Below the pieces are notes generated by a model that saw only the letters and a list, made by a program, of their open reading frames with translations, did not search any database and was not told the DNA's origin. Positions 11,103 through 21,600 of a DNA stretch of 35,300 bases are shown here, in pieces (position 1 is the first letter of the stretch; each line of letters starts with the position of its first letter). A program made the translations under genes and the position numbers. The stretch covers positions 1 to 35,300 of the forward strand of contig JANBQC010000280.1 of the NCBI GenBank assembly GCA_027576995.1. Reading direction: 5' to 3'. Origin of the DNA: Dimargaris cristalligena. Lineage: Eukaryota; Kickxellomycota; Dimargaritomycetes; Dimargaritales; Dimargaritaceae.

Positions 11103-12624
11103 ATGCGAAGGTGAAAAGCGTTCATTATTAACGTCAAAAGTAACCACCATTTGCGCAGTGGCCTCCTTTCGTTCACTCGTTCGTTCGTCAGTTCATTCAT
11201 TCATTCCCGTTTGCCCTATAGGAACACGATATAGACGGTTGATTGACGCGCGCGGGGAGGAGGGGGGCAGGTCCATCTCCATCGGTTGGCCTCTCCACTC
11301 GACTTTCCTTTGAACCCGTGTTGGTCCCAAGCCATAGCCCGCGCTGATCCCTTGGATTGTGATCCGTCCTGTCGAGGATTATAGTAGGTGTAATATAGCA
11401 GCCCTCCCCCCTTCTCTCTCTCCCTCCCCCCTGTTTTGCCCGACCCTCCCTCCCTCTTCCTTGTCATTCGTCCATCCCCCACCACCACCCCTTTCTTCTT
11501 CCACTTCCCTCTTTTCAACCTCCCTTTCATTGGATTGCTCCCGTCCCTGATGCTTGGAATAGAGGGTGGTTTATACATACACATATTTAAATATATATAT
11601 ATGTCTATATAAACCCGCCCTTTTCCCCTCCTCCATGCACATTTTAACATTACTATCTCCTATTCCTCCATTTACTTGTCATTTCCAGCTAGTAGTTACC
11701 CTGACTATTTCCTCCCAGCAGCCGTTGCCCACCCTTCTACCTACCGACCTGCCTAACTGTGTGTCGCACACATCCCGTGCCCATAGATATATATTGCAAC
11801 CACTCTCGGTCTCCTCCTTATCACACCCCTTCCACCAGTAGTGTGGTTTATCAGCGTTACTCTCTCCCTCCATTACTCTTGGTGCCCATTAATCGCCTCA
11901 CGGCCCCTTTAAATAGCACTGGGACACCCACCTGATCACACTTGGTTTTACATAAACCCTCTTCTCTCTATTTCCCCAACCCTATACTCCTACCTCTCCA
12001 CCCCTTTTCCCCTAACAGCCTGCTTTCATAGCCACTGAAGATAGCTATTAGCCCGGGTGCCCGGATTATAAAGTCTGCCTATCTATCGGTCTATTTATCT
12101 ATCACAGTGTTCCTTGACTAAGCTTTGACGGGTGTAAAATCTTGACCGTCTCTTGGTAACAAATCATCAGCCTATTCCTGGTTTTATCCACCCATTTAAT
12201 ACCCTCCCCCGACCCCGCTTACTATACATTATCACCGCTGACCTGAAACCTTCCGAACACCGAGGGTTTCGCTGGACTCTATATAGTAGTATAAATCAAC
12301 CAAGCGCTGTTTTATTTTTCGGTCGCCTATTAAAACCACCAGCGGACTTTATCATCACACATTGCATTCTCTCCGCCTTCTTATAGTTTGATTGTTGTCC
12401 TTCTCAATCTTCCGTGTATTGATACCACCAGTCCACGTACTCTGGCCGATATCTTGGCCCTATATTACTCACTTTTACATATATATATCTGGAACTTGTT
12501 CGTGCATTGTCGTCATTTTCCTTCCTTGAGTCCCATTATTGTATTTCTCTTTAAGCCTGTTCACTTTTACACCTCTCTGGCTTTAATATCACACGCCTAG
12601 TCACACGTACCAAAGCGTACCTTT

Positions 12625-12642
12625 TATATATATATATATATA
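12625..12642 (+). promoter_or_regulatory. (TA)n tract, possible TATA element of the GATA gene
   Basis: Alternating TA of about 18 bases, 105-122 bp before the ATG at 12747. It contains TATATATA and sits in pyrimidine-rich sequence, so it could serve as the TATA region. It may equally be one more of the window's (AT)n arrays. Confidence 0.3.
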
Positions 12643-12746
12643 CATACCCACATACACCACTTTCCGGGTCCTTTTCTCCCACTCGCCCTTCTCCTCAGTC
12701 ATTTTTTGTCCCCCCCTTCACTTTATATTCCATTGACCTGCCTACC

Positions 12747-15217
12747 ATGGCTGCCGTCTTACGTCCCACCCACCACCACCGTAAACGCAAAGGGATACCC
12801 ATTCGGAGTCCCCGTAAGGATGACGACCTACACTACCAACCCGGCGTTATTTTCAAATTCCCCTTAGTCCCTGCGGAATTGTCGGTTTTTGAACTCGACG
12901 ACTGCCGTCTCTCCCCCTGGCTCTTGGCGGGTACCTGGCCGGCCCGGTCCACGACCAAGTTTAACCCCCACCACTCTATCCTAGACACTTCAGTAGAGGC
13001 CAGCGGCGGTGTCCCCAACCCCTCCTATACCAACGGGACTTCCGCGGGTCCCGCGCCTTCAACCGGGACCTCTGCTGCTGCTTTGCCAACTGACAAGTCT
13101 CACCTTACTAAACGGTCCGCTGCGGACGCTCACCTGACCACCAACCACGGCACCTCTAAACTTAAACGTTCCGTACCCGCGCCTTCCTCCTCCTCTAATA
13201 CTAATAATGGTCGTAAGGCCCGCTCCGCTAGCGTAGCCAGTCGGGAAAGTCCCCGTATTCGGCCTCGCGGCAGTACGGCGACCCACCACACTAATAACAA
13301 TAGTACTACGCCCACTACTCGCAGTAGCAGTAGCAGTCCAGTTACTCGCCCGGTAGGAGGGGGCAGCAGTAGTAAAGATACTGCAACTACTCACAGATCA
13401 CCGGTTCGACAGTCATCCCGGCGGATCTTGCAGCAACAGCAACTGAATCATGCTTCCTCCCATCCGCTGGCCCTATCATCGTCGTCGTTGTCGACATCTT
13501 CAACCACCCCTGACTCGGCGGTATCCCCGTTAACGGTGATGGTGGCGGCAGCAGTAGGGGAGCGACAGCAACAGGGCGAAAAGGAGGCTACCCCTGAAAT
13601 GACACTACTCGCTTTAGATGACGGTAGTGGCGGGGCCTCCTCCTCAAATAGTGGGGCGGAATCGGCCGACGTAGTGGACGGGTTTAGTTTAACCGATGGG
13701 GAAGACGAGGTGATGGCCAGTCAACATCACCACAACCACCATAACCATCAGGAAGTGGGGGGGCGGACCGGGTCCCAACGTCGCCGATCCCCCCATCCGA
13801 CTACGGTAACCGCGGGATCCGCCGATGATACCGCGTCAGTTACTTCAAGTAGTGACCGAAGCAGCACGAGTGGTGGTAGTAATAATGGTGGTGGATCGTC
13901 CGCTTCCTCCTCCCCCGTCGTGGCCGCCCGGAAAACGACCGCGTCGTCCGGTCGCCGATCCTGCATTTCCTGCAAAAGCTCCAACACCCCCTGCTGGCGT
14001 CCCGGTTGGGATAATAACATTTCCCTGTGCAACTCTTGTGGTTTACGGTAAGTAGTAGTGATATAGAGGCCAATCTACAGATGGATTGGGTTGGATTTGA
14101 TTTGATTTGGTTATTATTTTTTTGGTTTGATTTGATTTGACTTGGCGTACTTTCGGAGGGGGGGTGTACCATGTTGTGGACGGGCGGAGGGAAGGAACGA
14201 AGGGGGCATTGTGATGTAGGGAATGTGTACTTTCTGTTCTTTTCTTCTCCTCCCCTCATACCCTGGACGAAGGAATGTGCTATTCTTCTATTCTAGTCGG
14301 GACCATCGTTATTCTCCGTCGAATCTCTTCACTTCTAGACTCCTACCCCTCCTCCTCCCGTACTCGCGCTCCGTGCCGGCTTGCGCTATTTTTCCTCCGA
14401 AGTGGTGCAAATGGGCTTTGATTCACATTGGGAGGCATTCTTGTGCGACTCTATTACTCTTTCTAGAGTGGTGAATCGGAGGGACGATGGTGGAGGAAGA
14501 GAGCAGGGCAGGGCAAGGATATAGAGACCGGACGGGACAGGATGGTGACCCCGAAAAAAGCACGCGGCCAATACACGATCCCCATTGGGGTGTGTGTGTG
14601 TGTATTGGTCCGCTGGTTGTCAAATGATCTGAAATTGGGGGAAGGGGGTATTGCAAGTTCCACAACCACCATTGATAGGAAGTGAGAGTGAGGGTGGATA
14701 GTGGTTTGGAATCATAGTCGGTGTTGTGTCTATCGATGGATCATCGACAGTGGCGTGCCTTTTACCCTTCCCCCTCGCATTCTTCGCTCCCCCTCTCTCC
14801 CTGATCCTTCGTATCCGGTCACTTGACACATTCTTGCACTTGAAACCTTTGGCCATAATAATAATAATAATAATAATGGCGACATCCCCCTCTGTTACGC
14901 CACTATTTACTTCCACCGTTATGAACGGAACCAGCAATCCTGGAAACCCTAAATCATGACCTAAGGACTGCAAACGATGACACTAGATATGCTTAATTGT
15001 CATCCGAACTGTACTAATTACCTATCCCCACATGTATCCTACTGTATTTCTTTCCAATCCATTGATCTTGATACAATCTACAATTACCGCGGATCCGAAT
15101 CATTACAGCTACAAGAAGTCCAAGATCTACTGCAAGAAGTGTCTCTACGTTCCGCTCAAGAGTGAAATCCAGCCCGGTTTAAAGCATACTTGCACTAAAT
15201 GCTCGCACGTTTCCTAA
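12747..15217 (+). CDS. GATA-type zinc-finger protein (two exons)
   Basis: Likely nuclear DNA-binding regulator. Exon 1 is 12747-14047 and exon 2 is 15109-15217. The intron (donor GTAAGT, acceptor ACAG) splits an Arg codon, and the joined protein is 469 residues. The GATA finger spans the junction: C406, C409, C428 and C431 in a CX2CX18CX2C arrangement with TPCWRPGW and CNSCGLRYKK. X17 and X18 loops are both known in fungal GATA factors. The splice is well supported because exon 2 supplies the basic tail YKKSK. Right after it come C442/C445 (CKKC) and C462/C465 (CTKC), a second possible zinc site CX2CX16CX2C, and the protein ends four residues later. Residues 1-85 have an ordered look (VIFKFPLVPAELSVFELDD). 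The middle (about 90-400) is low complexity, rich in Ser, Thr and Asn, with a His-rich run (HHHNHHNH). The start has a good context (ACCATGG). Targets are unknown. Family confidence is high; the exact orthologue is not identified. Confidence 0.88.
14048..15108 (+). other. Long intron of the GATA gene
   Basis: The 1061-base intron lies inside the zinc-finger coding region. It holds (GATTT)n-type repeats at about 14094-14140, alternating G-rich (14150-14220, 14460-14720) and C/T-rich (14230-14400, 14740-14960) patches, a short GT array near 14591-14603, and an (AAT)n array at 14855-14877. A CTAAT sequence at about 15013-15017 could be a branch point but is rather far from the acceptor. No nested gene is recognised. 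Confidence 0.75.
14855..14877. repeat. (AAT)n microsatellite
   Basis: About seven and a half trinucleotide units within the GATA gene intron. Confidence 0.9.
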
Positions 15218-15386
15218 ATTGTTTCACGATTGATAACAACGAAATAACACCGTCGCTGATCTCCCCCTCCATCGTCTTCCACTCTACCTTAATTGTGTAC
15301 TATTATTGTGCTTATATCGACTTCGTATACCATTTCCTCCCCCTCACTCATCCTATCCCCTAGACTAGATTGATTTATTTTTATAT

Positions 15387-15408
15387 TATATATATATATA
15401 TATATATT
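15387..15408. repeat. (AT)n microsatellite
   Basis: Alternating AT of about 22 bases, 170 bp after the GATA stop codon. Confidence 0.9.
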
Positions 15409-15598
15409 CCACTCAAACTCAGCTTAGGTGGCTGTTGTTGTATTTTTTTTTGGAATTTAGCGTGTTTTCGGCACCGCCCCTCTCCTATATTGTTTGTATA
15501 CTTCTCACTTTATTTTTATCTCTTGATCTTACCTTGTATTTCCCCTCCCCTACTCCTCTATGGCCATTGCTAAGTCGTTTTGAGGAGCCGTGGTTCTT

Positions 15599-15616
15599 TA
15601 TATATATATATATATA
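15599..15616. repeat. (AT)n microsatellite
   Basis: Alternating AT of about 18 bases. Confidence 0.9.
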
Positions 15617-16340
15617 GTTCTAGGTTGTTATCTTTATGGATGTTCCTTTGGCCCGATTCTATTAGCCGAAGGATTGTTTGTTTTACCATATATTTATATT
15701 CCCTCTATATATTTATGATGATGATTTTTGGCCATTGCAGTTGTACACCCCGGGTGAACTATACCTTGTTTTACTATCGTTTCAATATCCTCCTCCCCCC
15801 ACACTACCACCCACCCCTTAAACGGATCGCACCACGTCTCAGTCTTCGGTCATTTTCGATGAATCGGAGTTTTGGTCTTCACTTGAGACTGTCTGGATCA
15901 TGATGAGAAGGTGAGGAGAGCCCCTTGATCTCCTTGTAAACCTACCCGTTTATTGCTAAGGTTGGCCTCCCCCCTCCAAACCTTGTATCTCTTTACATCG
16001 TTGAGGGAGGATGATCTATAACTTACATCTAGTCGAACAGTCGAAACCCCCCACTCTCGCATCCCATCCGTACACCCCATGTACATTATCTACCATGATT
16101 ACTACCGCCATTATCTTTGTATCACAGCCTCTTTTTTATAACCCTTCCAGTCATTTTATAGCCCGCTCGCCTTTATGACCTTATCTCTCTCCCCCTCTTA
16201 TTATACACTAGTATAGCACCCCTTATTATAATATATAGTCTCCATTTTAACTAGATCCACCCCATTTTTGATCCAATAAACCTATACTGTATTCCTACCC
16301 AACCCTTTTGCCCTGCCATTGACATTTTGGACTAAGTTTC

Positions 16341-18240
16341 ATTTAAATGTATTAATTGTACGTTGGTCGTTTCCGTCGGCAATTCTTTTATTGGAGGGGG
16401 GCATAAACAAGTGGCGAACAAGACGCGCGGGGGTTTGACAGGTTGTAAGGGGTGTATGTGTGTGTGCTTGTGACCCTTGTCAAATGAAATTGGAGGAGGA
16501 TTGTCCGCAAGGGCCCAATGTCAATGGGGGGTGGAAGGAGAGAACAACGGATGATGATGGGTCAATGAAATCATCAATGGAGAAATGTAAAAAATAGGCA
16601 GGCCTTCTTCACATTTAAAAGTGGGAGGGGGTGCCCAATAGGTTTGTCGTGTTTCCTTTTTGAAAGTTCAATTGCGCTCTTCCAATGAGGGATGGAGAAT
16701 GTGAAAGGTGATTATGTCGGATCAACCCCATATAATTTCGCTTGTCTATAATATGGATTGATTTAAACATGTATAAATAATATAGAAGGGTATAAATATA
16801 TATATATATATATTTATTGCCTTTATGTTTATATGTATACGCCCTACACAGACACAGATACTGACATAGTCACACATGTATCGAGAGAGAGAGACTGACC
16901 TTATATATTCATTTACTTACTTTTCCACGCATCCCCCACACATCATCATATGATCCGTACTGTCCAACCCTGGCCATATAGCCGTTTCATATTTCCATGC
17001 CCTTCATTATCCCTTCTTCCCTGACCAAGATAGATTGAGATACCAAAGTAGATATCATTCGAAGGGTGTGTGGTTCATCCAACCACGCACACGAGCACGC
17101 GGGAGTGTGTATGGTCTTTTAAATGTGGAAGACCGTCCCCCTTAGTCCCTTCACGATAACGAGAAATCAGCCCGGCACCCCCCCCCCCCAAAAAAGAGGC
17201 TGGTTCGAATGATCTCATGCATTATTCTAACCTAGGCATCGTTCAAAGTGGAAATGTTGGTTTGGGTAATGAAGAGGGTGGGTATGTATTTACCACCACC
17301 CGATTTGAGGGCTTCACCCAACTATCGGGACGGGGATTGAAAAGGCTGACGGACGGACGGGGGGTTACCGGAATTGGTCAGAATACGTAAGGATATGTCA
17401 CGACGGGCTTCCCCGATGGGTCCACCCCCCTACTCCTATTTAAATCACTAAGGATGATCTGGCGGATCCCGAAGAATTCCAATTAAACAAACATACCTAG
17501 CCCGATTCTCCACCGAATATTTCACTATTATTTGGCTGGTTCTTTCGAGGGGTACCCGTCAGTGTCCCTTGTTATTGTTTATTATTATTTTAAAAAAAAC
17601 GGGGGAGGGGGGTGATTCCGTGATAAAGCGGGTGTAATGATTTGATGGATTGTCTGAAATCAAAATTATTTCGGCTCAGGGGGTTTAATGAGCTGAGAAA
17701 ATGACCTTGACGGATCCGACTGCCCCCAACTTCTCACCTGATATCAATAGAGGCGGTGGGTGGGACATTCCCTCCCCCCTCCCTTAGGACATGTGTTGTG
17801 GTGAGAATGGACATGGTCAGCCCGTTTTATTCCAAGTGGAATAGCCGTACGCAGCGTACTATTCATTCGGTAGTTCACTACAGGTAATTTACAACCGGAC
17901 CAATGCTTTCAAAATGGAGGGGGGGGTATGTTGATGAAAGTCCCATATAATAATTGAATAGATCCCGGAGATTAATAGTGTAGTAGGTGAGCGGGAAGGT
18001 GTCCAAAAGGGGTGGAGGTGCGGAGTGAGGAGGTAAATACCCTAGAATGATGCTAACCTGACTGGATGTGAATGCGGAGTATACTTACAGAAAAGATCAA
18101 CCACATTACCTACCTTGGGAGGATTTTTAATGAAGGTACTAGTGTCGTAATGGTGGGGTTATGATGAACCACGTCAGGTGAGTTGGTGAGAGTGTATATA
18201 TTAAGGATTTTAGTAGGTACTGGGTTTCGGATCAACTTTG
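16341..18240. other. G-rich intergenic block, no gene recognised
   Basis: The plus strand is rich in G with frequent runs of 5-7 G, interrupted by a C10 run at about 17177-17190. An (AT)n array lies at 16796-16813. A short imperfect palindrome (GTACGC A GCGTAC, 17847-17859, flanked by GAATA and TATTC) is present. No open frame longer than 60 codons with protein-like content was seen between about 16.1 and 18.4 kb. Confidence 0.45.
16796..16813. repeat. (AT)n microsatellite
   Basis: Alternating AT of about 18 bases. Confidence 0.9.
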
Positions 18241-19502
18241 GCGGATAATTCTGTAAGAATTCGCCTCCTCTTCACCGCGGTCGGTTTATGGGTTAGCGGA
18301 AGACCAGTTTGAATTGGGGTTAAAATTATTAAATGAAATACTGCAGTAAAACGCTTGGCTGCGCCCAGTTGGCCAAACGAAAGTGGTCCTACTATGCTAT
18401 AAGCTCACTGATTTCTAACACCATCGTAACGACCAAATGAAACATGAAGAATAGCACGAATCGCCTTTATCGCAGTTCCCATGGAGGCAAAGTCTGCGAC
18501 TGATCCTCCACCTACTCCAAAAAGGAGGGTTCTTGACAGGGTTAATCAGTTCCCTTCTTACCTCATGCATTACGATTGTTTGTAGGTTTGTGTTGGGGAA
18601 GAAGGGGGGAGTGGAGAAAGTGAATTTTGGGGTATCCCGACTGAGTCGAACAATAATATCAACGGTAATTAGCGGATCATAGTTTAACAATAGATCATAT
18701 CCACAGGATTTACGAGAGTCTGGTAAATAGTAGTAGTGACGACCCAGCCGAACCGGAACGATGACAAGGAAGTGGTTGACGAACACTCTGGACCGATCAG
18801 CCGGGGTATACCATGGGGTTTATCCCTGATCCGAAGCTACTTTGGCACAGCTACGAATGATCCAGATACTGCCAAATATGAAGCAATTCGGACATGCTGC
18901 GTTCACCACTGATCGTCTAGTTAAATAGGGTATTAGTTCAATATAGCCCCCCCCACGTTTCTGATTTGGGGAATAATAAATCCAAGAACAAGCCAGCATA
19001 ATGTTTATGTAATCAGTAAAATCCGAATCTAGACCGAAATACCTGCATATATCGCCACGCTAACCTAATTAGTGAGTAATCCGGGTTATTCAAATCATTG
19101 ACTGTATACCGTCTCCCCTAGCCATTTTCCAATGATCCGGGAGATAAACCACATTTGAAAATCAGGCATTTAATGTGGCGGCAGAGCAAGGTAATGAACG
19201 AATGGGCTAACTATGCCATCCCTCCCAGATTAATGGCATTGGGTTTTGACAATTCTATTATATATTAAATAATAAACTGATTTATATGACACGAAACCTA
19301 GATTGTAAGCATTTATTATCGAAGACCTGAATAGAAAGAGGAAAAGGGAGATAGAGCGAAAGGTCCATAACTAATAGATTATATAGCTTCTCCCCCGGTC
19401 ATTGTGAGAGCTGATCAATGGTGCACACGGACAGCGTGGTTAAACACATAATAACTCGCCAAAAAGAGAGGTGCAGGTGGAGAGGGTGGCCCATTTGACC
19501 GC
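18241..19502. other. Region behind the GMP synthase gene, no gene recognised
   Basis: A minus-strand open frame of 123 codons (18415-18786) has no recognisable motif and no upstream or downstream splice partner that I can see. The right 190 bases are the probable 3' untranslated region of the minus-strand GMP synthase gene. The rest holds nothing I can name. Confidence 0.4.
19312..19317 (-). terminator. Candidate poly(A) signal of the GMP synthase gene
   Basis: AATAAA on the minus strand, about 186 bases after the stop codon of the GMP synthase gene. The canonical hexamer is often degenerate in fungi, so this is a candidate only. Confidence 0.4.
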
Positions 19503-21495
19503 TTATTCCCATTCAATAGTACTCGGGGGCTTCGAACTGACGTCGTACACGACCCGGTTCACGCCCTTGACTTCATTGATGATGCGGTTACTGATCCGTT
19601 TCAGGACGTCGTAGGGCATGGGGAACCAATCGGCGGTCATGAAATCGGTACTTTCGACGGCGCGCAGGGCAATGACCTGTTCATAAGTCCGTTTATCACC
19701 CATGACGCCGACGGACCGGATGGGCAATAAGGCGGCGTAAGCCTGGGAAATCGAGCGGTACAGACCGGCTTTCTTGATTTCTTCGATATAAATGTGGTCG
19801 GCCAAACGGGCGATTTGCACCTGGGGACGGGATACTTCGCCGAGGCACCGGATGGCAATACCTGGGCCGGGGAAGGGATGGCGCCACACCAACTCGTCGT
19901 CGATGTTGAGGAGTTTGCCCAACGCACGGACTTCGTCCTTGAAGAGTTCGCGGAGGGGTTCGATGAGTTTGAGGCGCATGTTTTCGAGAAGACCGCCGAC
20001 GTTGTGGTGGGTTTTGATGGTGGCGGAGGGACCCTTGAAGGAAATGGACTCAATCACGTCGGGGTACAGGGTGCCCTGGAGCAAAAAGTCGATTTTACCG
20101 TGACCGGACAATTCGCTTTGTTTGTCAATGATGGCGGCCTGGTCCTCGAAGACTTCAATGAAGGTGTTGCCGATGATCTTACGCTTCTTTTCGGGGTCAG
20201 TGACCCCGGCCAAGCGGTCCAGGAAGAGGTCACTGGCGTCGACTACTTCGAGGTTGATACCCAGGCGGTCCTTGAGGATGGCCTTGACGCTCTGGCATTC
20301 GTTGAGGCGCATGACACCGTTGTCAACCAGGACAGCGTGGAAGCGGTCCCCGATGGCCTCCTTCATGAGGCGGGCGGCGACGGTGCTGTCGACGCCTCCA
20401 CTGACGGCACCGACGACCTGACCGGTGGGGCCCACGACGGCCCGGATGCGCTCGATTTCCTTGTCAATAAACGAAGCCATAGTCCAGTTCGCCTCGCACT
20501 CACAGATGCCCAGGACGAAGTTACGCAGGACCTGTTTGCCATCCACGCTGTGGGTGACTTCGGGGTGGAACTGGATACCGAAGATCTTGGCGTCATCGTG
20601 ACCCACGGCGGCGTAGGCGGAGGTGTCGGTGGAGCCGATGATGCGGAAGCCGGCGGGGGCACTGTCCAAGTGGTCGCCGTGGCTCATCCACACCTCGCTG
20701 GTCTCGGGGAGGCCTTCGAACAGCTTGTCCACAAAAGGGTGCTCGGCGTGACGCACGATGTTCAGCTTGGCGTAGCCGTATTCGCGGCGTTCGCAAATGC
20801 CGATTTTGCCGCCCTTGTTGCGGGCAATTTCCTGCAGGCCGTAGCAGATGCCCAGCACGGGCACGCCGAGCTGGAAGACCTTGGGGTCGACGTGGGGGGC
20901 ACCCTCATCGAAGATGGAGTAGGGGCTACCCGACAGAATAATACCTGAAGGGGAGTGGTGGTGAAAGGATATTATTACATGGTTAGGTTAGTTAGGATTG
21001 CCATGGGTGGATCAGTTGCAGTCGGAGCCGGTTAATATTAGGGGGAAATGGAGTGTAATTATAATAATAATGGCTTTTCATGCCCTGTGGATTTCCCTAT
21101 TTTTAGGGCTAGTGATATCCCAGGGCAGAACTATATATATAATGATAGGGGTGAAGTTCAGCTCGGCTGTATAAGGTTTTAACTGATATGTGTATGGGAA
21201 AATCGGTGGGATATGTATTTTCACCTAATCGTATTGAATTTGCCTTATCAAAAGGATTTTTTGTTATACAGCCTGGTTGAACTACTCCCATATGTATTAT
21301 CGGCTTATGAGAAGAAACAGTGTGCTTACCCTTGGGCTTGAAGTGCAGGTCGTCGATTTTCTGGGTGCAGGGCAGCAGCTCACAGTAGACACCGGCCTCG
21401 CGAACGCGACGGGTGATGAGATGGGAGTACTGGGAGCCGAAGTCCAGAATCAGGACGGTGTCGTAGAGAAGGTGAACCTCGGTGACGGTATCCAT
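19503..21495 (-). CDS. GUA1: GMP synthase (glutamine-hydrolysing), two exons
   Basis: Converts XMP to GMP with ATP and glutamine, the last step of de novo GMP synthesis, in the cytosol. Exon 1 is 21495-21330 and exon 2 is 20944-19503 (minus). The 385-base intron has donor GTAAGC and acceptor TCAG and splits a Gly codon. The joined protein is 535 residues, the usual length. The glutamine amidotransferase domain starts with [14 protein letters not shown]. Its catalytic Cys89 lies in GICYG, with His182 and Glu184 in QFHPE. The ATP-pyrophosphatase domain has the P-loop SGGVDS (237-242). The C-terminal dimerisation domain ends with the family's typical [10 protein letters not shown]. All key residues are present, so it should be active. 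The start ATG is the only one before the conserved opening and fits. A TATAAG lies 39-44 bases upstream. A short inverted-repeat element sits in the intron. No sign of transfer or decay is seen. Confidence 0.97.
20945..21329 (-). other. Intron of the GMP synthase gene, carrying an inverted-repeat element
   Basis: The 385-base intron follows codon 55. A 149-base element with terminal inverted repeats occupies 21145-21293, ending 35 bases from the donor site. The remainder is AT-rich, with a short AAT run at about 21058-21070. Confidence 0.9.
21145..21293. mobile_element. Short terminal-inverted-repeat element (MITE-like), copy 1
   Basis: The 149-base element has ends that pair as inverted repeats over about 30 bases. 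The left end reads ATAGGGGTGAAGTTC..GGCTGTATAA, and the right end, read on the other strand, is ATATGGGAGTAGTTC..GGCTGTATAA (about 24 of 31 positions identical). The interior has no coding capacity. A diverged copy with the same ends and interior order lies at 29377-29520. Two copies with matching ends are the main evidence for a non-autonomous DNA transposon family. ATA/ATAT borders both sides, but because that sequence is nearly palindromic a target duplication cannot be told apart from the repeat itself, so the superfamily is not assigned. It sits in the GMP synthase intron without touching either splice site. Confidence 0.75.
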
Positions 21496-21533
21496 GCTGC
21501 AGGGAGATCGGTTAATTGGGAGGAAATGGGGTT

Positions 21534-21539
21534 CTTATA
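21534..21539 (-). promoter_or_regulatory. Candidate TATA element of the GMP synthase gene
   Basis: TATAAG on the minus strand, 39-44 bases before the ATG. That would give a very short leader, so a more distal start using the TATA-like sequence near 21610-21620 is also possible. Confidence 0.3.
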
Positions 21540-21578
21540 GAGAGAGGGTCGCAGTTGGAGGACTCGACCGAGAGATAA

Positions 21579-21600
21579 ATTGAATTGAATTGAATTGAAT
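21579..21600. repeat. (TTGAA)n pentanucleotide repeat in the GMP synthase promoter
   Basis: Four to five units of a five-base repeat, about 85 bases upstream of the GMP synthase ATG. Confidence 0.85.

Larger units (their letters stand above)
10971..12746. other. Upstream region of the GATA gene, pyrimidine-rich
   Basis: About 1.8 kb in front of the GATA-factor gene. From 11400 onward the plus strand is dominated by C and T (for example 11401-11535), typical of CT-rich promoters in filamentous fungi. It also holds (AT)n arrays at 11076-11102 and 12625-12642, and short TTCA/TTCG repeats at 11167-11206. Long open frames on both strands are by-products of the biased composition. No separate gene is recognised. 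Confidence 0.5.
15218..16340. other. Region after the GATA gene, pyrimidine-rich, no gene recognised
   Basis: The plus strand is C/T-rich through most of this stretch. (AT)n arrays lie at 15387-15408 and 15599-15616. No AATAAA was found close behind the GATA stop codon. Open frames at 15370-15903 encode only low-complexity Tyr/Ile/Pro-rich translations forced by the repeats. The bias reverses to G-rich near 16340-16390, where an AT-rich patch lies. Confidence 0.45.

Noticed and set aside
11216..11841. Long open frames on both strands before the GATA gene
   Set aside because: They follow from the CT-rich promoter composition; their translations are low complexity.
17839..17864. Imperfect palindrome around GTACGC A GCGTAC
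   Set aside because: Short, bulged and near the chance level; no neighbouring feature gives it meaning.
18415..18786. Minus-strand 123-codon frame as a gene
   Set aside because: No motif, no good start context and no visible continuation; this length is expected by chance in several places in the window.
19794..20948. A 384-codon open frame on the plus strand opposite GMP synthase
   Set aside because: It lies wholly antisense to the conserved GMP synthase coding exon. Its Gly/Val/Asp-rich translation is what biased codon use produces on the opposite strand.
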